From positions 7,068,001 through 7,132,000 of the forward strand of contig NZ_CP032543.1 in the NCBI RefSeq assembly GCF_003610995.1: a DNA stretch of 64,000 nt. Direction: 5' to 3'. Of the stretch, positions 32,594 to 41,194 are shown in pieces. The notes below the pieces were generated by a model. That model had not been told where the DNA came from and searched no databases. It was given only the letters and a program-made list of their open reading frames with translations. This DNA is from Streptomyces griseus subsp. griseus (GTDB lineage: Bacteria > Actinomycetota > Actinomycetes > Streptomycetales > Streptomycetaceae). The position numbers and the translations under genes were made by a program. Every line of letters starts with the position of its first letter. The stretch's first letter is position 1.

Positions 32594-32732
32594 CAGAACT
32601 CCTTGTAAGGAAGGGGGGTTGCAGCGGAGCACGAGGCCCGCATGCCCTGACAACGCGTAAGAGGCCCGGCGGTAACGGATCAAAGGCCAGGCGACATCGC
32701 GGGTGTTGTCCTACGGCCTGTCGCCGCCCGCC

Positions 32733-33881
32733 TCACCGCCCGATGACCGGAAGCGTGGTAAGCCGCTCGTGCCAGTCCCGCGCGGCGGGGAACCGCGCCT
32801 TCACGGTCTCCACGGCCCGTTCCCGTACCGCCACCTGCGACTCCCGCAGCCGCAGCAGCGGCTCCAGACCCGGGCGGGCCAGCAGCAGCCGCTGGTTGAC
32901 CACCGTGACCGGCTGCCAGTGGTTCTTGTACTGCTCGGCGCCGCGCAGCAGGCTCAGCACCTCCCGGCCGGTGTCCGAAGCCTGCTGGGCCACCTCGCGC
33001 AGCAGCATGGTCGACACATCGACCTTCCGCTCCCGCAGCCCTGGGTCGGCCCCGTACAGATAGCCGCCCGTCAGCTGCCCGGACTGGAGCGAGAGGTTGG
33101 CCGCCACGACCTCGCCACCGATACGGAACTCGGTGACGGCGGCCGTGCCGTTCCCCACCATCCGCCCCACCGACCGGACCAGGTGGTCGGAGAACCGGGC
33201 CCGCAGGTGCTCCGGGTTGACCCCCCGGTCACGCCACTGGAGCTCATGGAGCCGCAGCAGGGTGCCGATCGCCGCGGGCACCTGGTCCCGCGGGACCGTC
33301 CGCGCCTCCACACCGAGGGCCTCGACCCTGCGCAGCTTGGCCCGCAGCCGCTGGCCCCGCGAGCCGGTGAGCCGCGCCACCAGGTCGCCCAGCGGCTCGG
33401 CGGGCAGCTCCATGCAGGTCGAGTCCGTGAGCCGGCTCCGCGCGCCCGGCCACCGGCCGAACAGCAGCTGCGCCGACGCGTCCGGCCGGACCTCCCGCAG
33501 ATCGACCACGGTGTGCCGGGCGGCCCGGTCCAGACCTCTCTGGAGTGCGCCGACCGCGTACCCGGCCTCCTCCTCGTCCAGCAGGATGTCGAAGAAGTCG
33601 GAGATGGCCCCGCCCATCGGCACCAGCAGCGGCATCGGACGGTGCACCAGCATCAGCGGCGCCGCCCCGATCAGCCGCCCCGAACGGCGCACCAGCAGGA
33701 CCCGCAGCCTCCCCTCCTGGCCGTAGGAGATCCACCAGGAGTGGAGCCACGCATGGCTCTGGAACGGGGTGGCGGTGGCGCAGCGGCGGTGCAGCGCGTC
33801 CCACTCCCCGGCGAGCGCGCCGAACTCCCGGAAGTCCCGGCAGAGCGTCACGGTGAGGCTGCCCGCCCGGTCGGCCGTCAT
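32733..33881 (-). CDS. GNAT-superfamily protein (CelD/BcsL-like) of the polysaccharide operon
   Basis: A 382-residue protein with two GNAT-like halves of the type called cellulose biosynthesis protein CelD or FemAB-like. Supporting segments are FGALAGEWDALHRRCATATP, HAWLHSWWISYG, LLRLHELQWRDRGV and YLYGADPGLRERKVDVSTML. Members probably acylate or aminoacylate a sugar or lipid carrier product. It is the last gene of the eight-gene operon and overlaps the chain-length protein gene by 4 bases. Activity is inferred from family only. Confidence 0.78.
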   Translation of the reverse strand: MTADRAGSLTVTLCRDFREFGALAGEWDALHRRCATATPFQSHAWLHSWWISYGQEGRLRVLLVRRSGRLIGAAPLMLVHRPMPLLVPMGGAISDFFDILLDEEEAGYAVGALQRGLDRAARHTVVDLREVRPDASAQLLFGRWPGARSRLTDSTCMELPAEPLGDLVARLTGSRGQRLRAKLRRVEALGVEARTVPRDQVPAAIGTLLRLHELQWRDRGVNPEHLRARFSDHLVRSVGRMVGNGTAAVTEFRIGGEVVAANLSLQSGQLTGGYLYGADPGLRERKVDVSTMLLREVAQQASDTGREVLSLLRGAEQYKNHWQPVTVVNQRLLLARPGLEPLLRLRESQVAVRERAVETVKARFPAARDWHERLTTLPVIGR

Positions 33882-34576
33882 CGCACGAGCTCCCGGTCGT
33901 CGGTGGCCGCGTGGTCCTCGGCGGCGGTCGGCCCGGGCACCTGGGCGGAGACGCTCCAGCCCGCGCGCCGGGGCCGTACGAGCAGCACGAGGCCGCCCAG
34001 CAGACCGCCCGCGGCCGCCCCCACTGCGGTGCCCAGCGGCACCGACGGCGAGACCGGCTGGTCGGGCTTCATCGCGTGGGTGAACTTGATCAGCTTCACC
34101 CCGGTGTCCTTGGAGACATGGCCGCTGCTCACGATGACGGCCTCGATCACCGCGTTGGCGATGTCGGCCGCCTTGTCCGCGCTGTCCGACGTGCCCGTCA
34201 CCGCGATCATCGGCGAGTCGGGGGAGGTCTCCGAGCGGACCTGGGAGCGCAGGGCACGCATCGGCTCACCGGCCGCGCCCTGGGCGTAGGAGAGCGTCGC
34301 GTCGCTGGTGACGAGGCGCCCGTAGGACTGGGCGTAGCCGAGCGCCGCCCCGGGGGCCGTCTCCTCCTCGGCGACCGCCATGGCGTAGCTGGTGGCCTCG
34401 TACTGGGGCGAGGCGAGCAGCCCGTACGACAGCCCGGACGCGGTGCCCAGCAGCACGCAGACGGGCAGGGGCCACCAGTGGGGCAGCCGGGTGAGGGCGG
34501 TGCGCAGCTGGGCGGGGGCGGTGCGCAGCCGCTCCCGCAGGACGGCGGGTCGCTGCTGCTCGGGAGACTCGGTCAT
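33878..34576 (-). CDS. Wzz/chain-length-determinant-like membrane protein
   Basis: A 232-residue protein with a first membrane helix (PLPVCVLLGTASGLSYGLLA), an external domain (YEATSYAMAVAEEE through DKAADIANAVIEAVIVSSG) and a second helix after the Pro-rich PDQPVSPSVPLGTAVGA, followed by a cytoplasmic tail. This is the Wzz/CapA topology that sets polysaccharide chain length. There is no C-terminal tyrosine kinase domain. It overlaps both neighbours by 4 bases. Confidence 0.78.
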   Translation of the reverse strand: MTESPEQQRPAVLRERLRTAPAQLRTALTRLPHWWPLPVCVLLGTASGLSYGLLASPQYEATSYAMAVAEEETAPGAALGYAQSYGRLVTSDATLSYAQGAAGEPMRALRSQVRSETSPDSPMIAVTGTSDSADKAADIANAVIEAVIVSSGHVSKDTGVKLIKFTHAMKPDQPVSPSVPLGTAVGAAAGGLLGGLVLLVRPRRAGWSVSAQVPGPTAAEDHAATDDRELVR

Positions 34577-35709
34577 GAAAGGGCTCTCCGGTTCGGTGGG
34601 GCGGTGTCGAGGGCGTACGCGTACACGTCCATCAGGCGCTCGCTGCTGCGCCGGATGTCGTAGTGGCCGACGGCCCGTGGTGGCGGGCGGCGGTCCGGGC
34701 GGGCCTGTATCCGCTGCCGCAGCACGGCGGTCAGCTCGTCGGGGCTGCCGGCGATCCGGGTGGCGCCCGGGGCGTGGGCGGCGGACAGGTCGTCGATGGC
34801 CGGGCAGGCGTCGTGCAGCACGGGCAGCCCGGCCGCGAGCGCCTCCACGGCGGCCAGCCCGAACGACTCCTCACGGGATGTCGATACGAAGGTGTCGACG
34901 GCGCTCAGCAGGGCCGGGACCCCGGGCACCGGGCCGCCTCCGCCCGCCCCGCACTCCCCGAGGAGCCGGATCCGGTCCGCCGCCCCCAGTTCGGCCGCCA
35001 GGGTCCTGAGCGGACCGCCCTCCGGCCCGTCGCCGGCCAGCAGCAGCCGGGCCTCCGGCAGTGCGGCGACCGCCCGGACCAGCACGTCGAACCGTTTGCC
35101 GGGCACCAGCCGGCCCACCCCGCCGACCACGAACGCGTCGTCGGGAATCCCCAGCGCCGCCCGCACGGCGAGCCGCCGGTCCGGGTCGAAGCGGTAGCGG
35201 TCCGCGTCGATGCCGTTGGGCACCAGCCGGATCCGCTCGGCGGGCACCCCCCAGTCCCGCAGCCGCCCGGCGACGGTGGAGGAGACCGCGACGGTGGCCG
35301 CGCCCAGCCGCTCCGTGGAGAGGTAGAGGGCGCGGATGCCCCGGGTCAGCGGGCGGCCCTCGATCTCGGCGCGCCCCAGGGAGTGTTCGGTCGCCACGGC
35401 CGCCCGCACACCCGCGAGGCGCGCCGCGATCCTCCCGTACACACAGGCCCGGTAGAGGTGTGTGTGGACCAGGTCGTAGCGGCCGTCGCGGATCAGCCGG
35501 GTCAGCCGCCCCACGGCCGAGAGGTCCCGGTTGCCGCGCATCCCCAGGTGGATGACGCGCACCCCGTCGGCCCGCAGGCCGTCCGCCACCGGGCCCGGGT
35601 TGGTGAGCGTCACCACGTCGCACTCCACCGGCAGATGGCGCAGCAGCAGCCGCAACTGCTGCTCGGCGCCGCCGACCCCGAGCCCGGTGATGACGTGCAG
35701 CGCCCTCAC
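34573..35709 (-). CDS. GT4-family glycosyltransferase
   Basis: A 378-residue GT-B glycosyltransferase: N-terminal LHVITGLGVGGAEQQLRLLL, an HTHLYRACVYGRIAARL acceptor-domain motif, LVPNGIDADRYRFDPDRR and GGVGRLVPGKRFDVLVRA in the donor domain, and the E-x7-E element in SREESFGLAAVEALAAG. It transfers a nucleotide-activated sugar onto the growing lipid-linked repeat unit on the cytoplasmic side. Donor and linkage cannot be predicted. Coupled to both neighbours by ATGA or GTGA overlaps. Confidence 0.9.
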   Translation of the reverse strand: MRALHVITGLGVGGAEQQLRLLLRHLPVECDVVTLTNPGPVADGLRADGVRVIHLGMRGNRDLSAVGRLTRLIRDGRYDLVHTHLYRACVYGRIAARLAGVRAAVATEHSLGRAEIEGRPLTRGIRALYLSTERLGAATVAVSSTVAGRLRDWGVPAERIRLVPNGIDADRYRFDPDRRLAVRAALGIPDDAFVVGGVGRLVPGKRFDVLVRAVAALPEARLLLAGDGPEGGPLRTLAAELGAADRIRLLGECGAGGGGPVPGVPALLSAVDTFVSTSREESFGLAAVEALAAGLPVLHDACPAIDDLSAAHAPGATRIAGSPDELTAVLRQRIQARPDRRPPPRAVGHYDIRRSSERLMDVYAYALDTAPPNRRALS

Positions 35710-36518
35710 CGGGGGCCGCCCGCCCGCACCGGGGAGGCCGTACGCGAGCCCCCGCCGGGGACCGCTCCGTGGCGCAGCCCGTGCCGCAGGTCCTTCGCCC
35801 AGAGCCGTACGCCCCGGTCCGCCTGGCTGATGTGGGTGCGGGGGAGGGCGAACCGGCTGATCAGCGGGCCGGGGGCGAGCGCACAGCCGTACCCGTACCC
35901 GGCCCGGCGCACGGCTTCCGCCACCCGCCGGTCCAGTGTCCCGTACGGATAGCAGAAGCCCTCCGGCAGCGCCCCGGTCAGCTCACCGATCAACTCCCGG
36001 CTGCGGACCGTCTCGTGGCGCAGCTCCTCGTCCGCCAGCGTGGTGAGGTCCTGGTGCAGCAGACCGTGCGAGCCGACCTCCATCCCCGCCTCGGCGACCC
36101 GGCGGATCTCGTCGTGGGTGAGCAGCGGCTTGCGCGGACCCAGCGGGTCCCACTCGTTCACACCCCCCGGCCGCCCCGGCAGCACGAACACCGTCGCGGT
36201 GCAGCCGTGGACGCGCAGCACCGGCAGCGCCTCCTGGAGGAAGTCCCGGTACCCGTCGTCGAAGGTCAGCCCGACCAGATCCCGCCTCCCCGCCGCGTGC
36301 GCCCGCATCAGCTCCGACACCCCCACCCCGCGCAGCCCTCTGCCGCGCAGCCACGCCAGCTGCTCGCCGAGCCGCCGGGGGGCGACGGTGATGCCGTACG
36401 GGTCGTCGCCGGCGTCGGTGACCGAGTGGTACGTGAGGATCCAGGGCTGACGGCGGGTGTGCGGGCGGAGCCGGGACGAGGGAGCGTCGGCGCGAGGTGC
36501 CGAGGGGTCAGCGGCCAT
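35706..36518 (-). CDS. Polysaccharide deacetylase (NodB/CE4 family)
   Basis: A 270-residue CE4 deacetylase. It shows ILTYHSV, the catalytic Asp/metal motif GLTFDDGYRDF, the metal-binding H-x3-H in SHGLLHQDL and the FCYPYG motif. It would remove N-acetyl groups from sugars of the polymer made by this operon, making it cationic and perhaps sticky. There is no signal peptide, so it may act on lipid-linked intermediates. It overlaps the flippase gene by 11 bases. Confidence 0.88.
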   Translation of the reverse strand: MAADPSAPRADAPSSRLRPHTRRQPWILTYHSVTDAGDDPYGITVAPRRLGEQLAWLRGRGLRGVGVSELMRAHAAGRRDLVGLTFDDGYRDFLQEALPVLRVHGCTATVFVLPGRPGGVNEWDPLGPRKPLLTHDEIRRVAEAGMEVGSHGLLHQDLTTLADEELRHETVRSRELIGELTGALPEGFCYPYGTLDRRVAEAVRRAGYGYGCALAPGPLISRFALPRTHISQADRGVRLWAKDLRHGLRHGAVPGGGSRTASPVRAGGPR

Positions 36519-38361
36519 CTGTAAACCTCCGTCGGATGAGTGCCAGCAGGGAGACGACCTCGGGCGAGCGCAGGGCCAGCCCGGTCAGGAAGAAGACGAC
36601 GGGGACGAGGACACACCCCGCGGCCAGGCTCAGGACCGCTTCGGGGAGCAGCGGCGCCGCCGCCCAGCCCGCCGCCCCGGCCACCAGCGCGGCGCCCGCG
36701 AGCCGGCCCAGGGACAGGGCGACCGCCCGGGCCCGGATCGGGACCACCCGGGTGCCCAGCCCCATCAGCAGGAGCAGCGCGGTCGTGCTGATCCCGATGG
36801 CGTTGGCCGTGGCGATGCCGTCGACGCCGAAGCGGTACGTGAGCGCGTACCCGGCGCCCATCGTGACGAGGAGCCCGGTGCCCATGGCGAACGCCGGGAA
36901 CCAGGTGGGCCGCCCGGACGAGAAGAACGGCCGGCTCAGCGCGCCGACGAGACAGTGGCCGAGCAGCCCCGCCGCGTAGACCCGCATCACCTGGGCGGTG
37001 GCCTCGGTGTCGGCGGTGTCGAACGCGCCGCGCTGGAAGAGCAGATCGATGATCTGGGGCGCGTAACCGAGCACGACCGCCGTGCCGAGCAGCACGACCA
37101 TGCCCGCCAGCGCGAGATCCCGCTCCACCCGCTGCCGGGCCTTCTCGTGGTCCCCGTCGGCCATCGCCCGCGCGACGACGGGGAACGTCACCGTGCAGAT
37201 CATCAGCGAGAGCACCATCGGCATCTGCGCGACCTTCTGCGCGTAGTTGAGGTGCGAGATGGCGCCCGCCGGGAGCGTGGAGGCCAGGAACCGCTCCACC
37301 AGCACCTGCGACTGACGGCTCACCACGAACAGCACGACCGGGGCCAGGACGGTCACGCCCAGCAGGGGAGCGGTGCGCCGGGCACGCTTCCCGGGCCGCC
37401 TCAGGCGGGGGCGTGCCAGGGGCAGCAGCCGCAGGAAGGTGGGGAGTTGGGTGAGGATCATCAACAGGCTGCCGACGGCGACGCCCGCCGCCGCCGCCCG
37501 TACGCCCCACACCGAGTGCAGCGCCAGCGTCATGCCGATGATGCCGAGGTTGTACGCGACGTAGACCCCGGCGGGCGGCAGGAAGCTGCGGTGGGCGCGC
37601 AGGGCGGCGCTGAAGTAGCCGGTGATGCCGAAGGTGAGCACGGTGACGGCGGTCAGCCGGGTGCAGTCCACCGCGAGGCCCGGGTCGGCCAGTCCGGGGG
37701 CGAGGATTCCGACGACCCAGGGGGCGCCCGCCATCAGCAGCGCCGCACCGGCCATGAGCAGGACGCAGAGCCGGGGGAGGGTGGCCGCCACCAGTTCGCG
37801 TACGGGGTCGGGACCGGGCTCCCCGGCGGCGTCGGCCTCCCCGGCGGACTCGCCGCCCTTCGCGGCCTCGGCGTCCGCGCGGCGGGTGAGGGCGAGGCTG
37901 AAGGCGGGGACGAGGAGGAGCGCCATCCCGTCCTCGATCAGCAGCGTGGCCGCCATCTCCGGCACGGTCCAGGCGATCAGGAACGCGTCGCTGGCGTCGC
38001 TCGCGCCGAAGTAGCGGGCGATGGCCTGGTCCCGTACGAGGCCGAGTACGGCGCCGACCACGGTGAGCACCGCCGTGGCCGCCGCCGCGCGGGCGAGGAA
38101 CGCCCCGAGTCCGGGAGCCTCGCCGCCGCTGGCGGGCTCCGGCGCGGCCTCGGCCGCAGTGGTTCCTGTGGGGCCGGAGCCGGGGGGCTGGCCGGGACCC
38201 GGGAGCAGGGGAGCGGCGGCGTGCTCGCGCGCGGAGGCATCGCCGGGAGGCGCCTCGCGGGACAGCGCTTCCGGGGCCGGGCCCTCCTGCGAGCGGGCTT
38301 TCGTGGAGAGGCCCTCCCGGGAGCGGGCCTCCGCCTCCGTTCCCGTACCGGTGTCGCTCAC
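36508..38361 (-). CDS. MurJ/MviN-like lipid-linked oligosaccharide flippase
   Basis: A 617-residue polytopic protein of the MOP superfamily. After a disordered Ala/Glu/Pro-rich N-terminus of about 90 residues comes the MurJ-like core: GAVLGLVRDQAIARYFGASD, AFLIAWTVPEMAATLLIEDG, FQRGAFDTADTEATAQVMRVY and GLLGHCLVGALSRPFFSSG. In this operon it is the candidate Wzx, moving the finished repeat unit across the membrane, although it resembles lipid II flippases more than classic Wzx. GTG at 38361 overlaps the stop of the ligase gene (GTGA). Confidence 0.86.
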   Translation of the reverse strand: MSDTGTGTEAEARSREGLSTKARSQEGPAPEALSREAPPGDASAREHAAAPLLPGPGQPPGSGPTGTTAAEAAPEPASGGEAPGLGAFLARAAAATAVLTVVGAVLGLVRDQAIARYFGASDASDAFLIAWTVPEMAATLLIEDGMALLLVPAFSLALTRRADAEAAKGGESAGEADAAGEPGPDPVRELVAATLPRLCVLLMAGAALLMAGAPWVVGILAPGLADPGLAVDCTRLTAVTVLTFGITGYFSAALRAHRSFLPPAGVYVAYNLGIIGMTLALHSVWGVRAAAAGVAVGSLLMILTQLPTFLRLLPLARPRLRRPGKRARRTAPLLGVTVLAPVVLFVVSRQSQVLVERFLASTLPAGAISHLNYAQKVAQMPMVLSLMICTVTFPVVARAMADGDHEKARQRVERDLALAGMVVLLGTAVVLGYAPQIIDLLFQRGAFDTADTEATAQVMRVYAAGLLGHCLVGALSRPFFSSGRPTWFPAFAMGTGLLVTMGAGYALTYRFGVDGIATANAIGISTTALLLLMGLGTRVVPIRARAVALSLGRLAGAALVAGAAGWAAAPLLPEAVLSLAAGCVLVPVVFFLTGLALRSPEVVSLLALIRRRFTDGR

Positions 38362-39710
38362 GCGGTGCCCGCCTTCTCCGGCTCGGCCAGCGCCCACCAG
38401 GCGGCGAGTCCCAGGACGACGCCGCCCAGCACGGTCGTGGGGCCGCCGATGTCGGAGTACAGGAAGTTGACGCTCTGCCAGGTCATCAGGGCGACCGCCA
38501 CCAGCCCGCAGTCCACGGCCGTGTGGCCCCGCGAGCGGGCCCGGACCAGCCGGCGTACCGCGCCGACGAGGATCGCCGCCCAGCTGCCGGCGACCGCCGT
38601 CAGACCGATGAGGCCCTGCTCGCCGAGGACGAGCAGATACATGTTGTGGGGGGAGAGCAGGGCCTGCCTGCGGAACTCCTGGCCCGCCCCCGCCGTGTCG
38701 CTGCCGGAGGAGAGGCCGATCGAGGCGTGGGCGTCGCGGTGGGCGGGGAAGCCCTTGAGCCCGACCCCGGCCACGGGCCGCTCGCGCCACATGGAGCCCG
38801 CCGCGCTCCACATCGTGTAGCGGTCGTTGACCGACCGGTCGGGGGCCCGGGTCACCTGGGTCACGCTGGCGGCCCGCTCGGCGATCATCTCCGAGCCGAT
38901 GCCGAACCCGCCGACCAGGACCACCCCGGTGGCCCCGAGGACCGCCAGCGAGGTCAGCGCCTGCCGACGGCCCGTCAGGGCCAGGGCGACCAGGAGGGCG
39001 ACCGCCGTGGCGATCCACACCCCCCGGCTGAAGGAGAGGGCGAGCGGCACGGTCAGCCCGACGGCGACGACAGCGGCCGCGGGGCGGAGCCAGGCCGGAG
39101 CGTCACGCGGGGTCCGCAGCGCGAACGCGGCCGCCGCGAGCAGTCCGTAGGCGACGACCGTGGCCATCCCCATGATGTCGCTGGGCCCGAACGTGCCGAC
39201 CGCCCGGACCTCCTCGCCCATGTACGAGGCGCCGGTCCCGGTGGCGTACTGGTCGATGCCCACGACACCCTGGACGAGGGCGAGGACCACCAGTGCGCCG
39301 GCCACGATCCGGAACTCCTGGGCGTCCTTGAGCAGCAGGCAGACGGCGGCCGGGACGAGCACGAAGACCTGGAGGTAGCGGACCAGGCCCGGCAGTGCGG
39401 CGGCCGGGTCGGCGGCCGTCACCGTCGCCACCGCGAAGCCCACGGCAGGCAGCCCCAGCACCAGGGCGGCGGCCCCGCCGAGCGGGCGCTGCCGGAGGTA
39501 CAGCAGCCGTCCCACGCAGACCAGCACCGCGATGCCGGAGGCGATGTCGGCCGGTCCCACGCCGCCCCCGACGGCGTACGGCAGAGCGGGCAGCAGGACG
39601 GTCGCGATCAGCGGGAGCAGCGGCCACCGGCTCCGCCACCCGCCCCGGTTCGGACGCGGAACGGCACGGGCCGGGGCCAGGGGCGCCGGTGCGGTCAGGG
39701 TGGCGGCCAT
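38358..39710 (-). CDS. O-antigen ligase/polymerase-like (Wzy/WaaL) membrane protein
   Basis: A 450-residue multi-spanning protein with the large external loop of O-antigen ligases, where GVGLKGFPAHRDAH and LSPHNMYLLVLGEQGLIGL match the family's central H-N-x5-GxxG region. LSFSRGVWIATAVALLVAL marks the preceding helices. It would polymerise or transfer the flipped repeat unit. The ATG at 39710 (MAATLTAPAP) lies 2 bases after the sugar transferase stop, and the longer frame upstream overlaps that gene. Confidence 0.85.
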   Translation of the reverse strand: MAATLTAPAPLAPARAVPRPNRGGWRSRWPLLPLIATVLLPALPYAVGGGVGPADIASGIAVLVCVGRLLYLRQRPLGGAAALVLGLPAVGFAVATVTAADPAAALPGLVRYLQVFVLVPAAVCLLLKDAQEFRIVAGALVVLALVQGVVGIDQYATGTGASYMGEEVRAVGTFGPSDIMGMATVVAYGLLAAAAFALRTPRDAPAWLRPAAAVVAVGLTVPLALSFSRGVWIATAVALLVALALTGRRQALTSLAVLGATGVVLVGGFGIGSEMIAERAASVTQVTRAPDRSVNDRYTMWSAAGSMWRERPVAGVGLKGFPAHRDAHASIGLSSGSDTAGAGQEFRRQALLSPHNMYLLVLGEQGLIGLTAVAGSWAAILVGAVRRLVRARSRGHTAVDCGLVAVALMTWQSVNFLYSDIGGPTTVLGGVVLGLAAWWALAEPEKAGTA

Positions 39711-39712
39711 CG

Positions 39713-41194
39713 TCAGCTGCCCCCGAGCCGGAAGAAGGAGCCCGCGGTCCGCGCCAGCACGCACGCGTCCTGCCACAGGGACCAGGTCTCGATGTACCGG
39801 TTGTCGAACCGGGCCCGCTCCTCGATCGAGGTGTCACCGCGCAACCCGTTCACCTGCGCCAGCCCCGTGATGCCCACCGGCATCCGGTGCCGGTCCTGGT
39901 AGCCGGGGTGGGTGCGGCTGAACTGGGCGACGAAGAAGGGGCGTTCGGGCCGGGGGCCGACCAGGCTCATATCGCCGCGCAGGACGTTCCACAGCTGCGG
40001 CAGCTCGTCCAGCGAGGTGCGGCGCAGCAGCCGGCCGACGCGGCTCATCCGCCCGTCGGAGGCCACGTTCCACCGGGTCGCCGACTCCTGGGCGTCGGCG
40101 GGCCGCAGCGTACGGAACTTCAGCAGGACGAACGGGCGCCCGTGCAGGCCCACCCGCTCCTGCCGGAAGATGACACCGGGGCCGTCCGAGAGCCGCACCG
40201 CCAGCGCGCAGCCGGCCATCAGCGGCGCCACCAGCACCAGGCCGATCCCCGCCAGCAGGGCGTCCATCGCCCGCTTCGCCGCATGGCTCACCGGCCGGTG
40301 TGTGCCGTCCTGGAGCGGGTGGGCGGCGAACCCCCACAGATGGTCCGGGCGGGCCCCGGCGGGAGGGGTGGCGACCGCTGCGTCGCCGCTGACCAGCCAG
40401 ACCCGGCAGCCGTGCCCGGTGAGCAGGGCGAACAGGGCGGCGCCGTCGGGTGTGGTCCCGGGCGGGGCGGTGAACACCGCGTGCCGCACGCTGTTCTGCA
40501 CGACGGCCCGTCCCACCTCCTGCGGGGTGACCAGGACCGGCAGCTTCACCCCGTCCGGCCGTGCCGTGGGCTCCTCGTCCGTGGTGGCGGACGCGGCGAC
40601 CCGGCCCACGGGGCGCAGCCCGTACTCCGGGTGGTCCTGGAGCGCGGCCGTCACCTGGCGGGCGACCGGGCCGTGGCCCACGACCAGCGTCGACAGCGGG
40701 TTGCGGACGGCCGCCCGGTGCCGGAGCCGGTGCACCACAGCCCGCCCGGCGGCGCAGAGCACGGTCTGCGCCACCGCCGCGTACGCCAGCACCGCCCAGC
40801 CGAATGCGTGGGCCGGGGCCCAGGCATCGACGACCTCCATGGTCACGTACCACTGGAGCAGGGCCAGGCCGAGGAGCGCGGGGACTTCGGAGAGGACCGA
40901 GGGGGAGAGGCCGAGCCGGTAGAGCCCCCGGTACGCGTGCAGCGCCACCTGCGCCACCGCCTGGGCGGCGACCACGGGCCAGGGCCAGCCGGCCGGGGTG
41001 CACAGGGCGAACGTGCCCGCCAGCGCCGCCGCGTCGGCGCCCAGCAGCTGCGCGGCGGGCGCCACCCGGGCGCCGCTGCGCCCACCGCCGAGCTCCCGCG
41101 TACCACCGTCGCTTCTTCGCGGCGGATGAACCGTGTGAGCCTGTACGGCTGTTGCCTGGCCGGCGCCGGGGACCGGCGCACTCTCCATCGTCAT
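39713..41194 (-). CDS. Initiating undecaprenyl-phosphate sugar transferase (WcaJ/WbaP type)
   Basis: A 493-residue polyisoprenyl-phosphate hexose-1-phosphate transferase. An N-terminal membrane region and a CoA-binding-like middle domain (STLVVGHGPVARQVTAALQD) are followed by the catalytic domain: FRQERVGLHGRPFVLLKFRT, RRTSLDELPQLWNVLRGDMS and LVGPRPERP, ending with VGITGLAQVNGLRG. It loads the first sugar phosphate onto undecaprenyl phosphate and so starts repeat-unit synthesis. Start overlaps the stop of the upstream glycosyltransferase by 4 bases. Confidence 0.93.
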   Translation of the reverse strand: MTMESAPVPGAGQATAVQAHTVHPPRRSDGGTRELGGGRSGARVAPAAQLLGADAAALAGTFALCTPAGWPWPVVAAQAVAQVALHAYRGLYRLGLSPSVLSEVPALLGLALLQWYVTMEVVDAWAPAHAFGWAVLAYAAVAQTVLCAAGRAVVHRLRHRAAVRNPLSTLVVGHGPVARQVTAALQDHPEYGLRPVGRVAASATTDEEPTARPDGVKLPVLVTPQEVGRAVVQNSVRHAVFTAPPGTTPDGAALFALLTGHGCRVWLVSGDAAVATPPAGARPDHLWGFAAHPLQDGTHRPVSHAAKRAMDALLAGIGLVLVAPLMAGCALAVRLSDGPGVIFRQERVGLHGRPFVLLKFRTLRPADAQESATRWNVASDGRMSRVGRLLRRTSLDELPQLWNVLRGDMSLVGPRPERPFFVAQFSRTHPGYQDRHRMPVGITGLAQVNGLRGDTSIEERARFDNRYIETWSLWQDACVLARTAGSFFRLGGS

